Below, piece by piece: positions 8,278 through 15,397 of a stretch of DNA of 41,457 nt; positions within the stretch are counted from its first letter, which is position 1; each line of letters opens with the position of its first letter. This DNA is from Lentisphaeria bacterium (GTDB taxonomy: Bacteria; Verrucomicrobiota; Lentisphaeria; Victivallales; Victivallaceae): contig JALEMG010000004.1 in NCBI GenBank assembly GCA_022768375.1, forward strand, positions 1 to 41,457. Direction: 5' to 3'. A program made the position numbers and the translations under genes. The notes under the pieces are model-generated. The model saw nothing but the letters and a program-made list of their open reading frames with translations, was not told the DNA's origin and did not search any database.

Positions 8278-9519
8278 TTATGCCAACTTCTCCAGCGCGG
8301 CGAACAGCGCGTCGGTGTCGATGCCCTCCACCGCGGCCAGAGTTTCGCGGTCGGCGGCCTTGAGCCCGTCGACGGTGACGAAACCGCTGGCCACCAGTTT
8401 GGCGGCGTCCGCCTCGGCGATCCCGGCGGCAACGGACAGTTTGGCGGCGGCAATTTTCATCTGCTCCTCGATGGACGGCGCCCGCTCGGTGCTGGTCTCA
8501 TCGCAGAGTTTGACGGTCCAGCCCACGAGTTTTCCGGCCAGACGGACGTTCTGGGCCTTGCGGCCGAATGCGATCTTGGACTGGTCCTCCTTGACGACGA
8601 CCCGCAACTCGTGCTTCTCGTCGTCGACTTCGACGCTCTGGACTTTGGCCGGAAGCAATGCGTTGCTGACGTAAACGGCGATATCGGCGCTGTACGGCAC
8701 GATGTCGATCTTTTCCGTGCCGAGTTCCTCGGTGATCCGCTTCACCCGGGCGCCGCGGATGCCGACGCAGGAACCGACCGGATCGACCCGGGGATCGGCG
8801 GACTCCACGGCGATCTTGGTGCGTTTGCCCGGTTCCCGGGCGATGCCCCGGATGGTCACGACGCCGTCGTGGATCTCGCTGACCTCGCGTTCAAAAAGCC
8901 GGAGAACGAATTCCGGCGCGGTCCGGGAAACGATCAGCCCGGGACCGGAAGTGTTGGCGTCGATTTTCACCAGCAGCGCGTTGATGTGATCGCCGGAAGC
9001 GTATTTCTCCTCGCGGATCTGTTCGCGCAGCGGCATGATGCCCTCGGCCTTCTGAAAGTCGATGACCACGTTGCCGAGATTGTCGATCTTGCGGACGGTG
9101 CCGTAGAGGATCTGACCGATGCGGCCGGTGAATTCGTTCTGGATGTTCTCCTTCTCCGCCTGACGGAGCGCCTGCGTGAAGTTCTGCCGGGCGGCGGAAG
9201 CGGCGATGCGGCCGAAGTTGCTCGGCGTCACCTCCCACTCCACCTTGTCGCCGACTTTCACGTCCGGGAACCTCTCCCGGGCCCGGTCGATGACCAACTG
9301 ATCGCTGTTTTCGGGCACATGGTCCACCACCTCCAGCACCGCCCAGGCCTTGATGGTGCCGGTGGGCGGATCGATCTTGATCTTGAGTTCGCTGGCGGGA
9401 TGGATGCTTTTGCGTGACGCGGACAGAATCGCATTCTCCAGCGCCTTGAGCAAGGTCTCCTTGCTGATGCTCCGGCTCTGTCCGATATACTCGATAAAGG
9501 TCATCAGTTCGTTACTCAT
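8278..9519 (-). CDS. nusA: Transcription termination/antitermination protein NusA
   Basis: 413 residues. Binds RNA polymerase and nascent RNA, controlling pausing, termination and antitermination. The N-terminal RNAP-binding domain (MTFIEYIGQSRSISKETLLK) is followed by an S1 domain, two KH domains (VGIRGARVKRITEELGTEKI; KSKIAFGRKAQNVRLAGKL region) and a C-terminal helix-hairpin-helix segment (ASGFVTVDGLKAADRETLA). The start was set at 9519 because AGGAGG lies 8 nt upstream; an in-frame ATG at 9591 lies inside the leader terminator and lacks a good site. The usual upstream partner rimP is absent: the neighbouring gene on that side is a divergent ferredoxin. A terminator lies between the promoter and the start codon. 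Confidence 0.95.
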   Translation of the reverse strand: MSNELMTFIEYIGQSRSISKETLLKALENAILSASRKSIHPASELKIKIDPPTGTIKAWAVLEVVDHVPENSDQLVIDRARERFPDVKVGDKVEWEVTPSNFGRIAASAARQNFTQALRQAEKENIQNEFTGRIGQILYGTVRKIDNLGNVVIDFQKAEGIMPLREQIREEKYASGDHINALLVKIDANTSGPGLIVSRTAPEFVLRLFEREVSEIHDGVVTIRGIAREPGKRTKIAVESADPRVDPVGSCVGIRGARVKRITEELGTEKIDIVPYSADIAVYVSNALLPAKVQSVEVDDEKHELRVVVKEDQSKIAFGRKAQNVRLAGKLVGWTVKLCDETSTERAPSIEEQMKIAAAKLSVAAGIAEADAAKLVASGFVTVDGLKAADRETLAAVEGIDTDALFAALEKLA

Positions 9520-9564
9520 CGCCAAATCCTCCTGTTCTTCCCAAAAAACCCGTGTCCCAGAGAC

Positions 9565-9588
9565 GAAAAAAGCGGGCAGACCCGCTTC
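9565..9588 (-). terminator. Intrinsic terminator in the nusA 5' leader (candidate attenuator)
   Basis: Minus strand: AGCGGG (9586-9581), loop TCTG, CCCGCT (9576-9571), then a run of six T including the last stem base (9571-9566). It sits between the nusA promoter (9632-9660) and the start codon at 9519. No other minus-strand gene ends here, so it probably limits read-through into nusA-infB-rbfA-nrnA. NusA autoregulation by leader terminators is known in E. coli. Confidence 0.7.
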
Positions 9589-9631
9589 CAAAAACCAAAA
9601 CTTTTTCCGGTCTGTAGAACCTCACAACTAT

Positions 9632-9660
9632 AATATATATGCGATTTTTCCGATTATCAA
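9632..9660 (-). promoter_or_regulatory. Promoter of the nusA operon
   Basis: On the minus strand TTGATA (9660-9655), 17 bp, TATATT (9637-9632). Its -35 is only 19 bp from the -35 of the divergent ferredoxin promoter, so the two share one regulatory region. Confidence 0.7.
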
Positions 9661-9679
9661 GTAAAAAATCGAAACAGAC

Positions 9680-9708
9680 TTGATATTTGTCCGTTGACAA
9701 GTTATATT
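9680..9708 (+). promoter_or_regulatory. Promoter of the ferredoxin gene
   Basis: TTGATA (9680-9685), 17 bp, TATATT (9703-9708). An alternative TTGACA at 9694-9699 is too close to the -10 to serve. Confidence 0.7.
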
Positions 9709-9742
9709 AGGAACCGTCACCCAAACAAAAGGAGTTGTGAAA

Positions 9743-9913
9743 ATGGCTGCGAAAGTGAACAAAGACACCTGCGTGGGCTGCGGAAGTTGCGTGGACGCCT
9801 GCCCGGTCACCGCGATCAAACTTGAAAACGACAAGGCGCAAGTCTCCGAAGGCGACTGCATCGAGTGCGGCGCCTGCGTCGGCACCTGCCCCTGCGAAGC
9901 GATTTCGCTCTGA
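9743..9913 (+). CDS. 2[4Fe-4S] ferredoxin
   Basis: 56 residues, cytoplasmic electron carrier of the clostridial type. Two complete cluster motifs, CVGCGSCVDACP (Cys 10, 13, 16, 20) and CIECGACVGTCP (Cys 39, 42, 45, 49), each CxxCxxCxxxCP. There is an extra Cys at 51. The start is preceded by AAGGAG. The length is that of the classic 55-residue low-potential ferredoxins of anaerobes, consistent with a fermentative host. The gene has its own promoter and is closed by a strong terminator, so it is probably transcribed alone at a high level. Confidence 0.95.
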   Translation: MAAKVNKDTCVGCGSCVDACPVTAIKLENDKAQVSEGDCIECGACVGTCPCEAISL

Positions 9914-9928
9914 GTTCCCATGCGGGAG

Positions 9929-9964
9929 AAAAAAGCCGGAGGAAGCGATTTCCCCCGGCTTTTT
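9929..9964. terminator. Bidirectional intrinsic terminator after ferredoxin
   Basis: AAAAGCCGG (9931-9939) pairs with CCGGCTTTT (9955-9963), with an inner GGAA/TTCC extension. An A-run precedes and a T-run follows, so it can act on both strands. It lies directly before the glycosyltransferase gene, which must either use read-through or a promoter I could not identify. Confidence 0.85.
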
Positions 9965-9982
9965 GCTTTGTTCGCCGCCCGA

Positions 9983-11311
9983 ATGAATCTTTTCGCATTC
10001 CTGTCGGCGGGAATGGCGGCGTTCTGTTCCGCCCTGCAATATTTTTTCCGTCCGCTCTGGTTCGACGAAGCACTGACGTTGAATTTCGCATACCTGCCGG
10101 ACCCGGCGGCGATCTACCGCGCCTACGTGATCCCCAACAATCAGATCCTCCATACCGTCGCGTTGCATTACCTTCATCTCCGAGCGGAAATTCCCGTGCT
10201 TTGGCTCCGGTTTTTTCCGCTGATCTGCGCGGTGCTGCTGCTCGTTCTGCTGGTCCGGGGCTTTGGCCGGGAGTGCGGACATCCGTCCCTGCCGACGGTG
10301 CTGGGCGCGCTGGCATTCTCGCCGCCGTTTCTGCTTTACGCCACCGCGCTGCGCGGGTACATGCTCGCGGCACTGCTGGTGACTTCGGCGTGGCTCTGCG
10401 GGCGCAAGTTCGCCGTCTCCGGGAAGTTCACGGCGCTGGCGGGCTGGTGCGGCTTCGCGGCGGCGGCTTTGGGGGTGATGCCCTCGGCGCTGGCGGGACT
10501 GGCCGGAGCGGGGCTGATGATCCTGCCGCTTTTCGGAAAATATTTTTGGAAAAAGCGGCGGTTCTATTTGCTGGCGGCGGCGGTCCCGGCGGCCTTCGCG
10601 CTTTTCTACGGACCGATCCTGCCGCAACTGCAGCGGGCCTTCGCGCTGAAAGAAGGGTGGCACGATCCGGGCGCGGCGCTGCTGGCGCTGGGGATCGCGC
10701 TGGCGGCGACATTCAACGTGCTGTTCATCGCGGCGGCGGTCCCGGCGGGGAAACTCCGGTTCCGCACGTTCTGTTACGCGGCGGTTTGGCTCCTGCCGCT
10801 GGGCGGCTCCCTCCTGCCGGTCGCTCCGTTTCCGAGGGTATGGTTCGTGCTGTTCCCGATATGGGCGGTCCTGCTGGCCAAAGGGGTGCGGCACTGCCGG
10901 AGCCTGCGGTGGTGGTGGGGGGTTCCGGTGCTGATCGCGGCGATCTGCGGTACGCTCCGGGTACGGGAAGCGCTGTCGCCGTACTGCGCCCGATCCGGGC
11001 AGGACGACTTTTTCGCTCCGTACTTTCTGCGGCAGGAGTTCGTCCCGTACCGGACGGCGGCGAAACTGCGGGAACTGCGGCCCCCCATGATCTACGCCTC
11101 GCTCTCCGCCGACCCATGGTCCCTGCTGGCATTCGGAACGGAAGTCGTTTTCGACGGGCCGAGGAGCCGGGTCGCGGCACTTCACGACGGTGCGGCGGTG
11201 GTCCTGGGGCGGGATGAAAACCCGGCGGATATGGAAAAACGGTTCGGCGGCCGCCTGATCCCGGTCGCCCCGATGGGATATCAGACGGTCTATCAATGGA
11301 GGTCGGAATGA
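9983..11311 (+). CDS. Membrane protein resembling GT-C glycosyltransferases (GT39/ArnT-like)
   Basis: 442 residues with about ten hydrophobic segments. After the first transmembrane helix comes FRPLWFDEALTLNF, the D-E motif in the first outer loop that is the catalytic signature of GT-C enzymes, followed by IPNNQILHTVALHYL, the matching N-N segment. Enzymes of this superfamily move a sugar from a polyprenyl-phosphate donor to lipid, protein or glycan on the outer face of the inner membrane. The start at 9983 puts a normal first helix before the motif. An upstream in-frame ATG at 9920 is less likely because it would lie within the ferredoxin terminator; neither has a clear ribosome binding site. 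The stop overlaps the next start (ATGA, 11308-11311). Confidence 0.72.
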   Translation: MNLFAFLSAGMAAFCSALQYFFRPLWFDEALTLNFAYLPDPAAIYRAYVIPNNQILHTVALHYLHLRAEIPVLWLRFFPLICAVLLLVLLVRGFGRECGHPSLPTVLGALAFSPPFLLYATALRGYMLAALLVTSAWLCGRKFAVSGKFTALAGWCGFAAAALGVMPSALAGLAGAGLMILPLFGKYFWKKRRFYLLAAAVPAAFALFYGPILPQLQRAFALKEGWHDPGAALLALGIALAATFNVLFIAAAVPAGKLRFRTFCYAAVWLLPLGGSLLPVAPFPRVWFVLFPIWAVLLAKGVRHCRSLRWWWGVPVLIAAICGTLRVREALSPYCARSGQDDFFAPYFLRQEFVPYRTAAKLRELRPPMIYASLSADPWSLLAFGTEVVFDGPRSRVAALHDGAAVVLGRDENPADMEKRFGGRLIPVAPMGYQTVYQWRSE

Positions 11312-11973
11312 AAAACCTGCTGTGCCTGAGTATGCTGATCCTGACCGGCGGATGTCTCGTGCCCCACGAGGACCCGGCGGCGGACGCGGCGGTGAACCAA
11401 TGGAACGCGCTGGAGCGGCGGGATCTGCCGGAGATTCTGACGCCGGACAGCGCGGCGGTTCGGGTGTCCCGAGTCGGACAGGCCAACCAACTGCGCCGGG
11501 AATTCGCCCGGCTGCATCGGGCGCGGCAACTGGAAAAATTGTACCGCGATCCACTGCGGCCGAACGAACTGCGCGCGGCCATCCTGGAGGCGGAGTGCGC
11601 CCGCATCCGGCTCAACGCGCTGCTGGGAGTGCGTCCCGACATCCGCGTGAATTACGACACCGCGGAATCCTTCGCCGTTCCACCGGAACTGCCCGACCCG
11701 ACCGGCACGGTCAAGGCGGCGCTTTTCGCCGCGCCGGATGCCGCGCCGGATGCCGCCGCGCTGACGCACGCCCGGGCGGTGGCGGCCTATGACGCGGCGG
11801 CGCACGCCGCAACGCCGGAGGAGAAGATCGAGCGGGAGTGCGCCCGCGTCCTCGCGGTACTGGACCTGGCCGACGCGCTGAATCTGCCTTTCCCCGCGCT
11901 GGGCGAAACGGAAGTGCTGGCCCGCCGGTTCGACAAACAACTCCGCGACCGGGAACGCCTCACATCTCGCTGA
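11308..11973 (+). CDS. Small alpha-helical lipoprotein, weakly TolC-like
   Basis: 221 residues. A signal peptide MKNLLCLSMLILTGGC ends in a lipobox (LTGGC, Cys16), so it should be lipid-anchored. The rest is rich in Ala, Arg, Glu and Leu and predicted helical. The stretch RAAILEAECARIRLNALLGV resembles the coiled-coil repeat of outer-membrane efflux (TolC-family) proteins, but the protein is half their length and I do not claim efflux function. The start at 11308 was chosen for its GGAGG site and ATGA coupling to the preceding glycosyltransferase-like gene, which suggests an envelope-glycan role. Its 3' end overlaps the convergent repressor gene by 14 bp, at the left edge of the phage-derived cassette. 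Confidence 0.6.
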   Translation: MKNLLCLSMLILTGGCLVPHEDPAADAAVNQWNALERRDLPEILTPDSAAVRVSRVGQANQLRREFARLHRARQLEKLYRDPLRPNELRAAILEAECARIRLNALLGVRPDIRVNYDTAESFAVPPELPDPTGTVKAALFAAPDAAPDAAALTHARAVAAYDAAAHAATPEEKIERECARVLAVLDLADALNLPFPALGETEVLARRFDKQLRDRERLTSR

Positions 11974-12862
11974 TTTTTTTGACCACGATCCCGATCCATG
12001 CGACCGCCGCCGGGTCCAGCGGAATGATCCGCCCCTCCGGATTGTCGCTGGTCAGCAGGATGGTGCTGCCGTTCTGCCGCCGGAACCGCTTGCACACCAC
12101 CCGGTCGTCCTGACCGGACCCCTCGGCGAAACAGACCACCACGATCTTGTTGTCGGGCACGGCGTCCAGCGAATCCGCCGGTTCCACCAGTACCACGTCG
12201 TCGTCCACGATGCGGGGTTCCATGGAGATCCCGTGTACCCGGAAAGCCCGGGTGTCCCGCCGGGAACCCACCGGCACCGGCACCGTCTCGGTATTCTCCA
12301 CATCCCAGCGCCCCATGGTGACGCGGTCGGATTCCACCGCGGCCAGGTGACTGGCGGCATTGGCCCAGTCCACCACCGGCACCGGACGGACCAGCAGCGC
12401 CCCGTCCCGATACAGATTGCGGGGAGCGAGCAACTCCTTTTCCGACTCCGGAACAGGCACGCTCTCCCGGTCGCACCCCAGCGCGTCCAGGACCGCCGAC
12501 AACACGTCCGGGAACCAGTTCAATTCCCCGGAAAACAGCCGCCGCATGGTGGCCGCCGAGTCGTATCCCGCCAGGTGCCGCAACTGTTCGCAGTCCGCCA
12601 CGCCCTGTTTCTCCATCGCGGCGCGCAGATACCGCCGCAGTTCCGGCGTGTTGGTGACGGTCCCCGCCGCGCGGCGGGGGGACAGACTCAGTTCCGGGAG
12701 CAGTTTCTCCCAGCAGTCGTCGGTGATGGAGCGCACCTTGCCGCTCAAGTAGCGCGAGATGTTGGATGCGCTCACGCCGCAGCGGGAAGACAGTTCCTTG
12801 GCCCCGCCCGCTTCGAGCACCGCCGCTTTCAGCGCATGCCGGATGGTTTCGTCGATTCTCAT
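11960..12862 (-). CDS. Phage-type repressor: HTH N-terminus plus S24 (LexA/CI-like) peptidase domain
   Basis: 300 residues. The helix-turn-helix is at about 22-42 (KELSSRCGVSASNISRYLSG). A second helical block (75-130) is followed by the S24 domain with catalytic Ser213 (RVHGISMEPRIVDDD) and Lys258 (RVVCKRF). In CI/LexA relatives RecA-stimulated self-cleavage occurs at Ala-Gly before the domain, often in a VPxISWVQAG context. Here the matching segment is VPVVDWANAAS (162-171), Ala-Ala instead of Ala-Gly, so response to DNA damage may be altered. The ATG at 12862 has a GAGGG site; a TTG two codons upstream is an alternative. It is divergent from the capsid genes and probably binds the three TTGCA-N4-TGCAA operators between them, including its own promoter. 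Confidence 0.88.
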   Translation of the reverse strand: MRIDETIRHALKAAVLEAGGAKELSSRCGVSASNISRYLSGKVRSITDDCWEKLLPELSLSPRRAAGTVTNTPELRRYLRAAMEKQGVADCEQLRHLAGYDSAATMRRLFSGELNWFPDVLSAVLDALGCDRESVPVPESEKELLAPRNLYRDGALLVRPVPVVDWANAASHLAAVESDRVTMGRWDVENTETVPVPVGSRRDTRAFRVHGISMEPRIVDDDVVLVEPADSLDAVPDNKIVVVCFAEGSGQDDRVVCKRFRRQNGSTILLTSDNPEGRIIPLDPAAVAWIGIVVKKISEM

Positions 12863-12909
12863 TTCCAATCCCTCGATCTTAATTCCGCTCCGCCGGATTC
12901 ACGGAGGAT

Positions 12910-12938
12910 AATATACATGCCGGACTGCATGCATGCAA
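12910..12938 (-). promoter_or_regulatory. Promoter of the repressor gene
   Basis: Minus strand: TTGCAT (12938-12933), 17 bp, TATATT (12915-12910). The -35 is part of operator O1, so the repressor should regulate itself. Confidence 0.75.
12925..12938. promoter_or_regulatory. Operator O1 (CTGCA-TGCA-TGCAA)
   Basis: One base from the perfect dyad TTGCA-N4-TGCAA. It overlaps the -35 of the repressor promoter. Confidence 0.7.
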
Positions 12939-12971
12939 GCAATTTTTTCAAAAAAAAGCGGTTTTCCGGGG

Positions 12972-12999
12972 TTGAAAATTGCATCCGTGCAATTATATT
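12972..12999 (+). promoter_or_regulatory. Promoter of the capsid/packaging cassette
   Basis: TTGAAA (12972-12977), 16 bp, TATATT (12994-12999). Operator O2 lies within the spacer, so repressor binding should exclude RNA polymerase. Confidence 0.75.
12979..12992. promoter_or_regulatory. Operator O2 (TTGCA-TCCG-TGCAA)
   Basis: A perfect dyad between the -35 and -10 of the cassette promoter, with the same half-sites as O1 and O3. Confidence 0.75.
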
Positions 13000-13041
13000 G
13001 GGATTTTGTCGCTGGAAAGGGCGAGTGCCCGCGAACATCAA

Positions 13042-13055
13042 TTGCATTAATGCAA
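13042..13055. promoter_or_regulatory. Operator O3 (TTGCA-TTAA-TGCAA)
   Basis: A fully palindromic copy about 36 bp downstream of the predicted cassette transcription start, where it may act as a roadblock or support looping to O1/O2. Confidence 0.7.
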
Positions 13056-13100
13056 CAAATCAACATCCAATTCAACACGGGAAAGGCAAAGGAGACATTC

Positions 13101-13337
13101 ATGAGACGAAACGGCTGTGCGGCGAGTGATCCGGTCACTTCGGCGTCGGGAAAAATCTATTCGTGGAAAGGGCTGAACCTGCTGGCATTCGTGCTTCAGG
13201 TGGTTGACAAACCGGGGCAAGGGTGTGATGACAGGAGGCACGAATATGAAACCGCGGAAAGACGCTGTTCCGGACGACGTTCGGGACGACCAGGTGGAGG
13301 ACGCGCTGCTGCGGCGGGCCGTCGGCTACGAGGATGA
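13101..13337 (+). CDS. Doubtful small ORF at the head of the phage cassette
   Basis: 78 codons beginning MRRNGCAASDPVTSASGK, with a good AAAGGAG site 6 nt before the ATG. No family is recognised. The second half overlaps the better-supported gene at 13246 for about 90 nt and turns into low-complexity Arg/Gly, as expected for out-of-frame reading of a GC-rich gene. Only the first 45 or so codons could matter. It may be a short leader peptide that initiates translation of the cassette. Confidence 0.3.
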   Translation: MRRNGCAASDPVTSASGKIYSWKGLNLLAFVLQVVDKPGQGCDDRRHEYETAERRCSGRRSGRPGGGRAAAAGRRLRG

Positions 13338-13479
13338 GTCGGGGAAATCGGTGCCGCCGGATGTCCGCGCCGCGATGTACTGGCTGGAAAACCGGCGTCC
13401 CGACCGCTGGAAACGGCGGCGGATCCCGGCGGAGAAAGAACCGGAAATCGGTTTCTCCGAGACGGAGAAAGAACTTTGA
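13246..13479 (+). CDS. Small phage protein resembling the C-terminal part of a terminase small subunit
   Basis: 77 residues with an AGGAGG site before the ATG. The segment VEDALLRRAVGYE, followed by PPDVRAAMYWLENRRPDRW, matches a pattern I know from phage terminase small-subunit-like proteins (ALLKRALGYE ... AxxFWLKNRxPxxW). The usual N-terminal DNA-binding helix-turn-helix is missing, so this is either a short variant or a remnant. It is directly followed by the portal gene. In phages the small subunit recognises the packaging start on the genome. A second candidate for that role is the gene at 17000, next to the large terminase. Confidence 0.5.
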   Translation: MKPRKDAVPDDVRDDQVEDALLRRAVGYEDESGKSVPPDVRAAMYWLENRRPDRWKRRRIPAEKEPEIGFSETEKEL

Positions 13480-13521
13480 CCCCGCGGCGGCCGCCGCTCA
13501 AATCATCCACACAGGAGGACT

Positions 13522-14922
13522 ATGAACAACTACATCTTTTACCGCCGACATCCGGAATACGCCGCCCAGGAACGCCGCTGGCGCCGGGCCGCCGAAGCGT
13601 ATTCCGGCGGCCGGGAGTACATCGAACAGGCGCTGATCCGGCATGTATCGGAGATCGACCTGGAGTTCGCGGAACGCAAACGGCGGGCTTACTACTTCAA
13701 CTACCCGCGGGCCATCGCCCGGCGGATCACCCAGTACGCGCTGAGCGTGGACCCGGTCCGGCGCAACGCCGACCCGGAACTGCTGGAGGACTGGAGCCGG
13801 ACCGGTCTGCGCACCAACGAGGTCATGCGGCAGTTGTCCACGCTGCTCAACGTCTACGGCCGGGCGTGGCTGCTGGTGGAGATGCCGTTTTTCACCGGCG
13901 CGCCGTCCAAAGCCGAAGCGCAGCGCCGCCGGCTGCGTCCTTATGCCCGGGCGCTGTCGCCGCTGCGGGTGGTGGACTGGGCCTGCGGCGAAGACGGGCG
14001 TCTGCAGTGGGCGCTGACCGCGGAGGAGGAGTTCTGGGCCGCCGACCCCTTCTCGCCCCCGGTACGGCGGAGACGCCGCCGGTTGTACGACCGCAACTGC
14101 TGGCGGCTCTACGAGAGCGAAAACGGCGTGCTCAAGGAGGTGGACAGCGGCATCAATCCCACCGGGATGGTCCCGCTGATCCCGGTGACCGAGCCGGACG
14201 GCTTCGGGCTGGAGGCCAACCACTGGTTCGAGGACGTGGTGCGGATCAGCGAAGCGATCCTCAACAACGAGTCCGAGGCGCAGATGAATACGGTGAAGCA
14301 GATGTTCGGCATGCTGGTGGTCTCGGACAGTTTCGCCCGGAGCGCGCGGAAACTCTCCGCCGCCGGGGAAGCGGAGAACTTCTCCGCCACCGTCGCCCGG
14401 AGCGCCGCCATCGTGGAAACGGTGGAGGAAAAGGGCATCAGCCGGTTCATCAGTCCCTCCGGCGTGGCCACCGCCACCATCCGCGAGGAGAACCGCTGCC
14501 TCAAGCAGGAGTTGTACGACATCGTGGGTCTGGCAGTGCAGGGCAATCTGCATCGCAATCAGAGCGCCGAATCCAAGGCGTGGGATTTCCAGAATGTGAG
14601 CCAGTTCCTCGCGGGCCGGGCCGATTTGCTGGAGCAGACCGAACTGGAGGCGTGGAAACTGATGCGCCGCTACGATCTGGAACTGCCCATGCCCGAGGTC
14701 CGCTACAACCGCAAATTCGCGGTGAGCGATCTGGCCGCCGGGATCGCCGGACTGCTGCAACTCTCGGAGATCCCCGCCGGCGGCGCCTACCGCCGGGCCG
14801 TCGGCCGCACCGCGGTGGAACTGCTCTCCCACATCGGCCCCGTGACCAATGAGGAGAAAACTTCGATCATCAAGGAAATGGAAAAGGAATCCGCTCATGA
14901 ATCTCAAAGCCCTGATCGGTAA
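13522..14922 (+). CDS. Phage portal protein
   Basis: 466 residues. Portal proteins form the dodecameric ring at one capsid vertex through which DNA is packaged. Supporting features are the position before scaffold and capsid genes, the size, and the sequence: an N-terminal YIEQALIRHVSEID region, a membrane-proximal-looking RRITQYALSVDPVRR, a central GMVPLIPVTEPDGFG, and the helical VRISEAILNNESEAQMNTVKQ followed by IREENRCLKQELYDIVGLAV and QSAESKAWDFQNVSQFLAGR, as in DUF4055-type portals. AGGAGG lies 6 nt before the ATG. It is intact, with no frameshift. Its 3' end overlaps the scaffold gene by 26 nt. Confidence 0.75.
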   Translation: MNNYIFYRRHPEYAAQERRWRRAAEAYSGGREYIEQALIRHVSEIDLEFAERKRRAYYFNYPRAIARRITQYALSVDPVRRNADPELLEDWSRTGLRTNEVMRQLSTLLNVYGRAWLLVEMPFFTGAPSKAEAQRRRLRPYARALSPLRVVDWACGEDGRLQWALTAEEEFWAADPFSPPVRRRRRRLYDRNCWRLYESENGVLKEVDSGINPTGMVPLIPVTEPDGFGLEANHWFEDVVRISEAILNNESEAQMNTVKQMFGMLVVSDSFARSARKLSAAGEAENFSATVARSAAIVETVEEKGISRFISPSGVATATIREENRCLKQELYDIVGLAVQGNLHRNQSAESKAWDFQNVSQFLAGRADLLEQTELEAWKLMRRYDLELPMPEVRYNRKFAVSDLAAGIAGLLQLSEIPAGGAYRRAVGRTAVELLSHIGPVTNEEKTSIIKEMEKESAHESQSPDR

Positions 14923-15355
14923 GATCCTGCGCGCCGAACCCCTCAACGCGCTGGAGAAAGCGGAACTGGAAAATCTGGACTGCGACAGATTCTCCGAAGA
15001 AAAACTGGCGGACCTGCAACGGGAGAAGGACTCCCTGCGGCAGGAACTGGAGGCGCTCCGGCAGCGGCAGCACATGGAGAAACTTTGCGCGCAACTCCAT
15101 TGCTCCGACCCGGATTACCTCGAATTCCGCGCCCGCCGGAGCCGGATCGACCCCGGCGACGAGGCGGCGATGCGCGAATTTGCCGCGGAACTGGCCAAAC
15201 ACTCTCCCGGCTGTTTCACCGCGCCCATCGCCCCCGGCAGCAGTGCCGGCACGCCTCCGGCCTCCGCGCCCGCTTCCGGCGGGCCGGAGGGATATCCGTG
15301 CGACCGGATCGGTGCTCTCGCCGCCAGCATCGGCGAAGCCCCCGACGCACGTTGA
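14897..15355 (+). CDS. Putative capsid scaffolding protein
   Basis: 152 residues starting MNLKALIGKILRAEPLNALE. Residues 33-62 (EEKLADLQREKDSLRQELEA and onward) form a coiled coil, and the C-terminus is Pro/Ala/Gly-rich. A short coiled-coil protein between portal and major capsid genes is the usual place and form of a scaffold, which directs capsid assembly and leaves the head. No protease motif is visible. The start has AAAGGA upstream and overlaps the portal gene. The role is inferred mainly from position and composition. Confidence 0.55.
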   Translation: MNLKALIGKILRAEPLNALEKAELENLDCDRFSEEKLADLQREKDSLRQELEALRQRQHMEKLCAQLHCSDPDYLEFRARRSRIDPGDEAAMREFAAELAKHSPGCFTAPIAPGSSAGTPPASAPASGGPEGYPCDRIGALAASIGEAPDAR

Positions 15356-15397
15356 AATACCAAAAAAATTCATGTCTGACAAGGAGAAAAACAAGAG

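Noticed and set aside
9519-9591. N-terminal extension of NusA by 24 residues
   Set aside because: The extra codons lie in the leader terminator, and the AGGAGG site fits the start at 9519.
12233-13129. Plus-strand open frame crossing the repressor gene and the operator region
   Set aside because: Antisense to the repressor and reads through operators and promoters; composition is that of a shadow frame.
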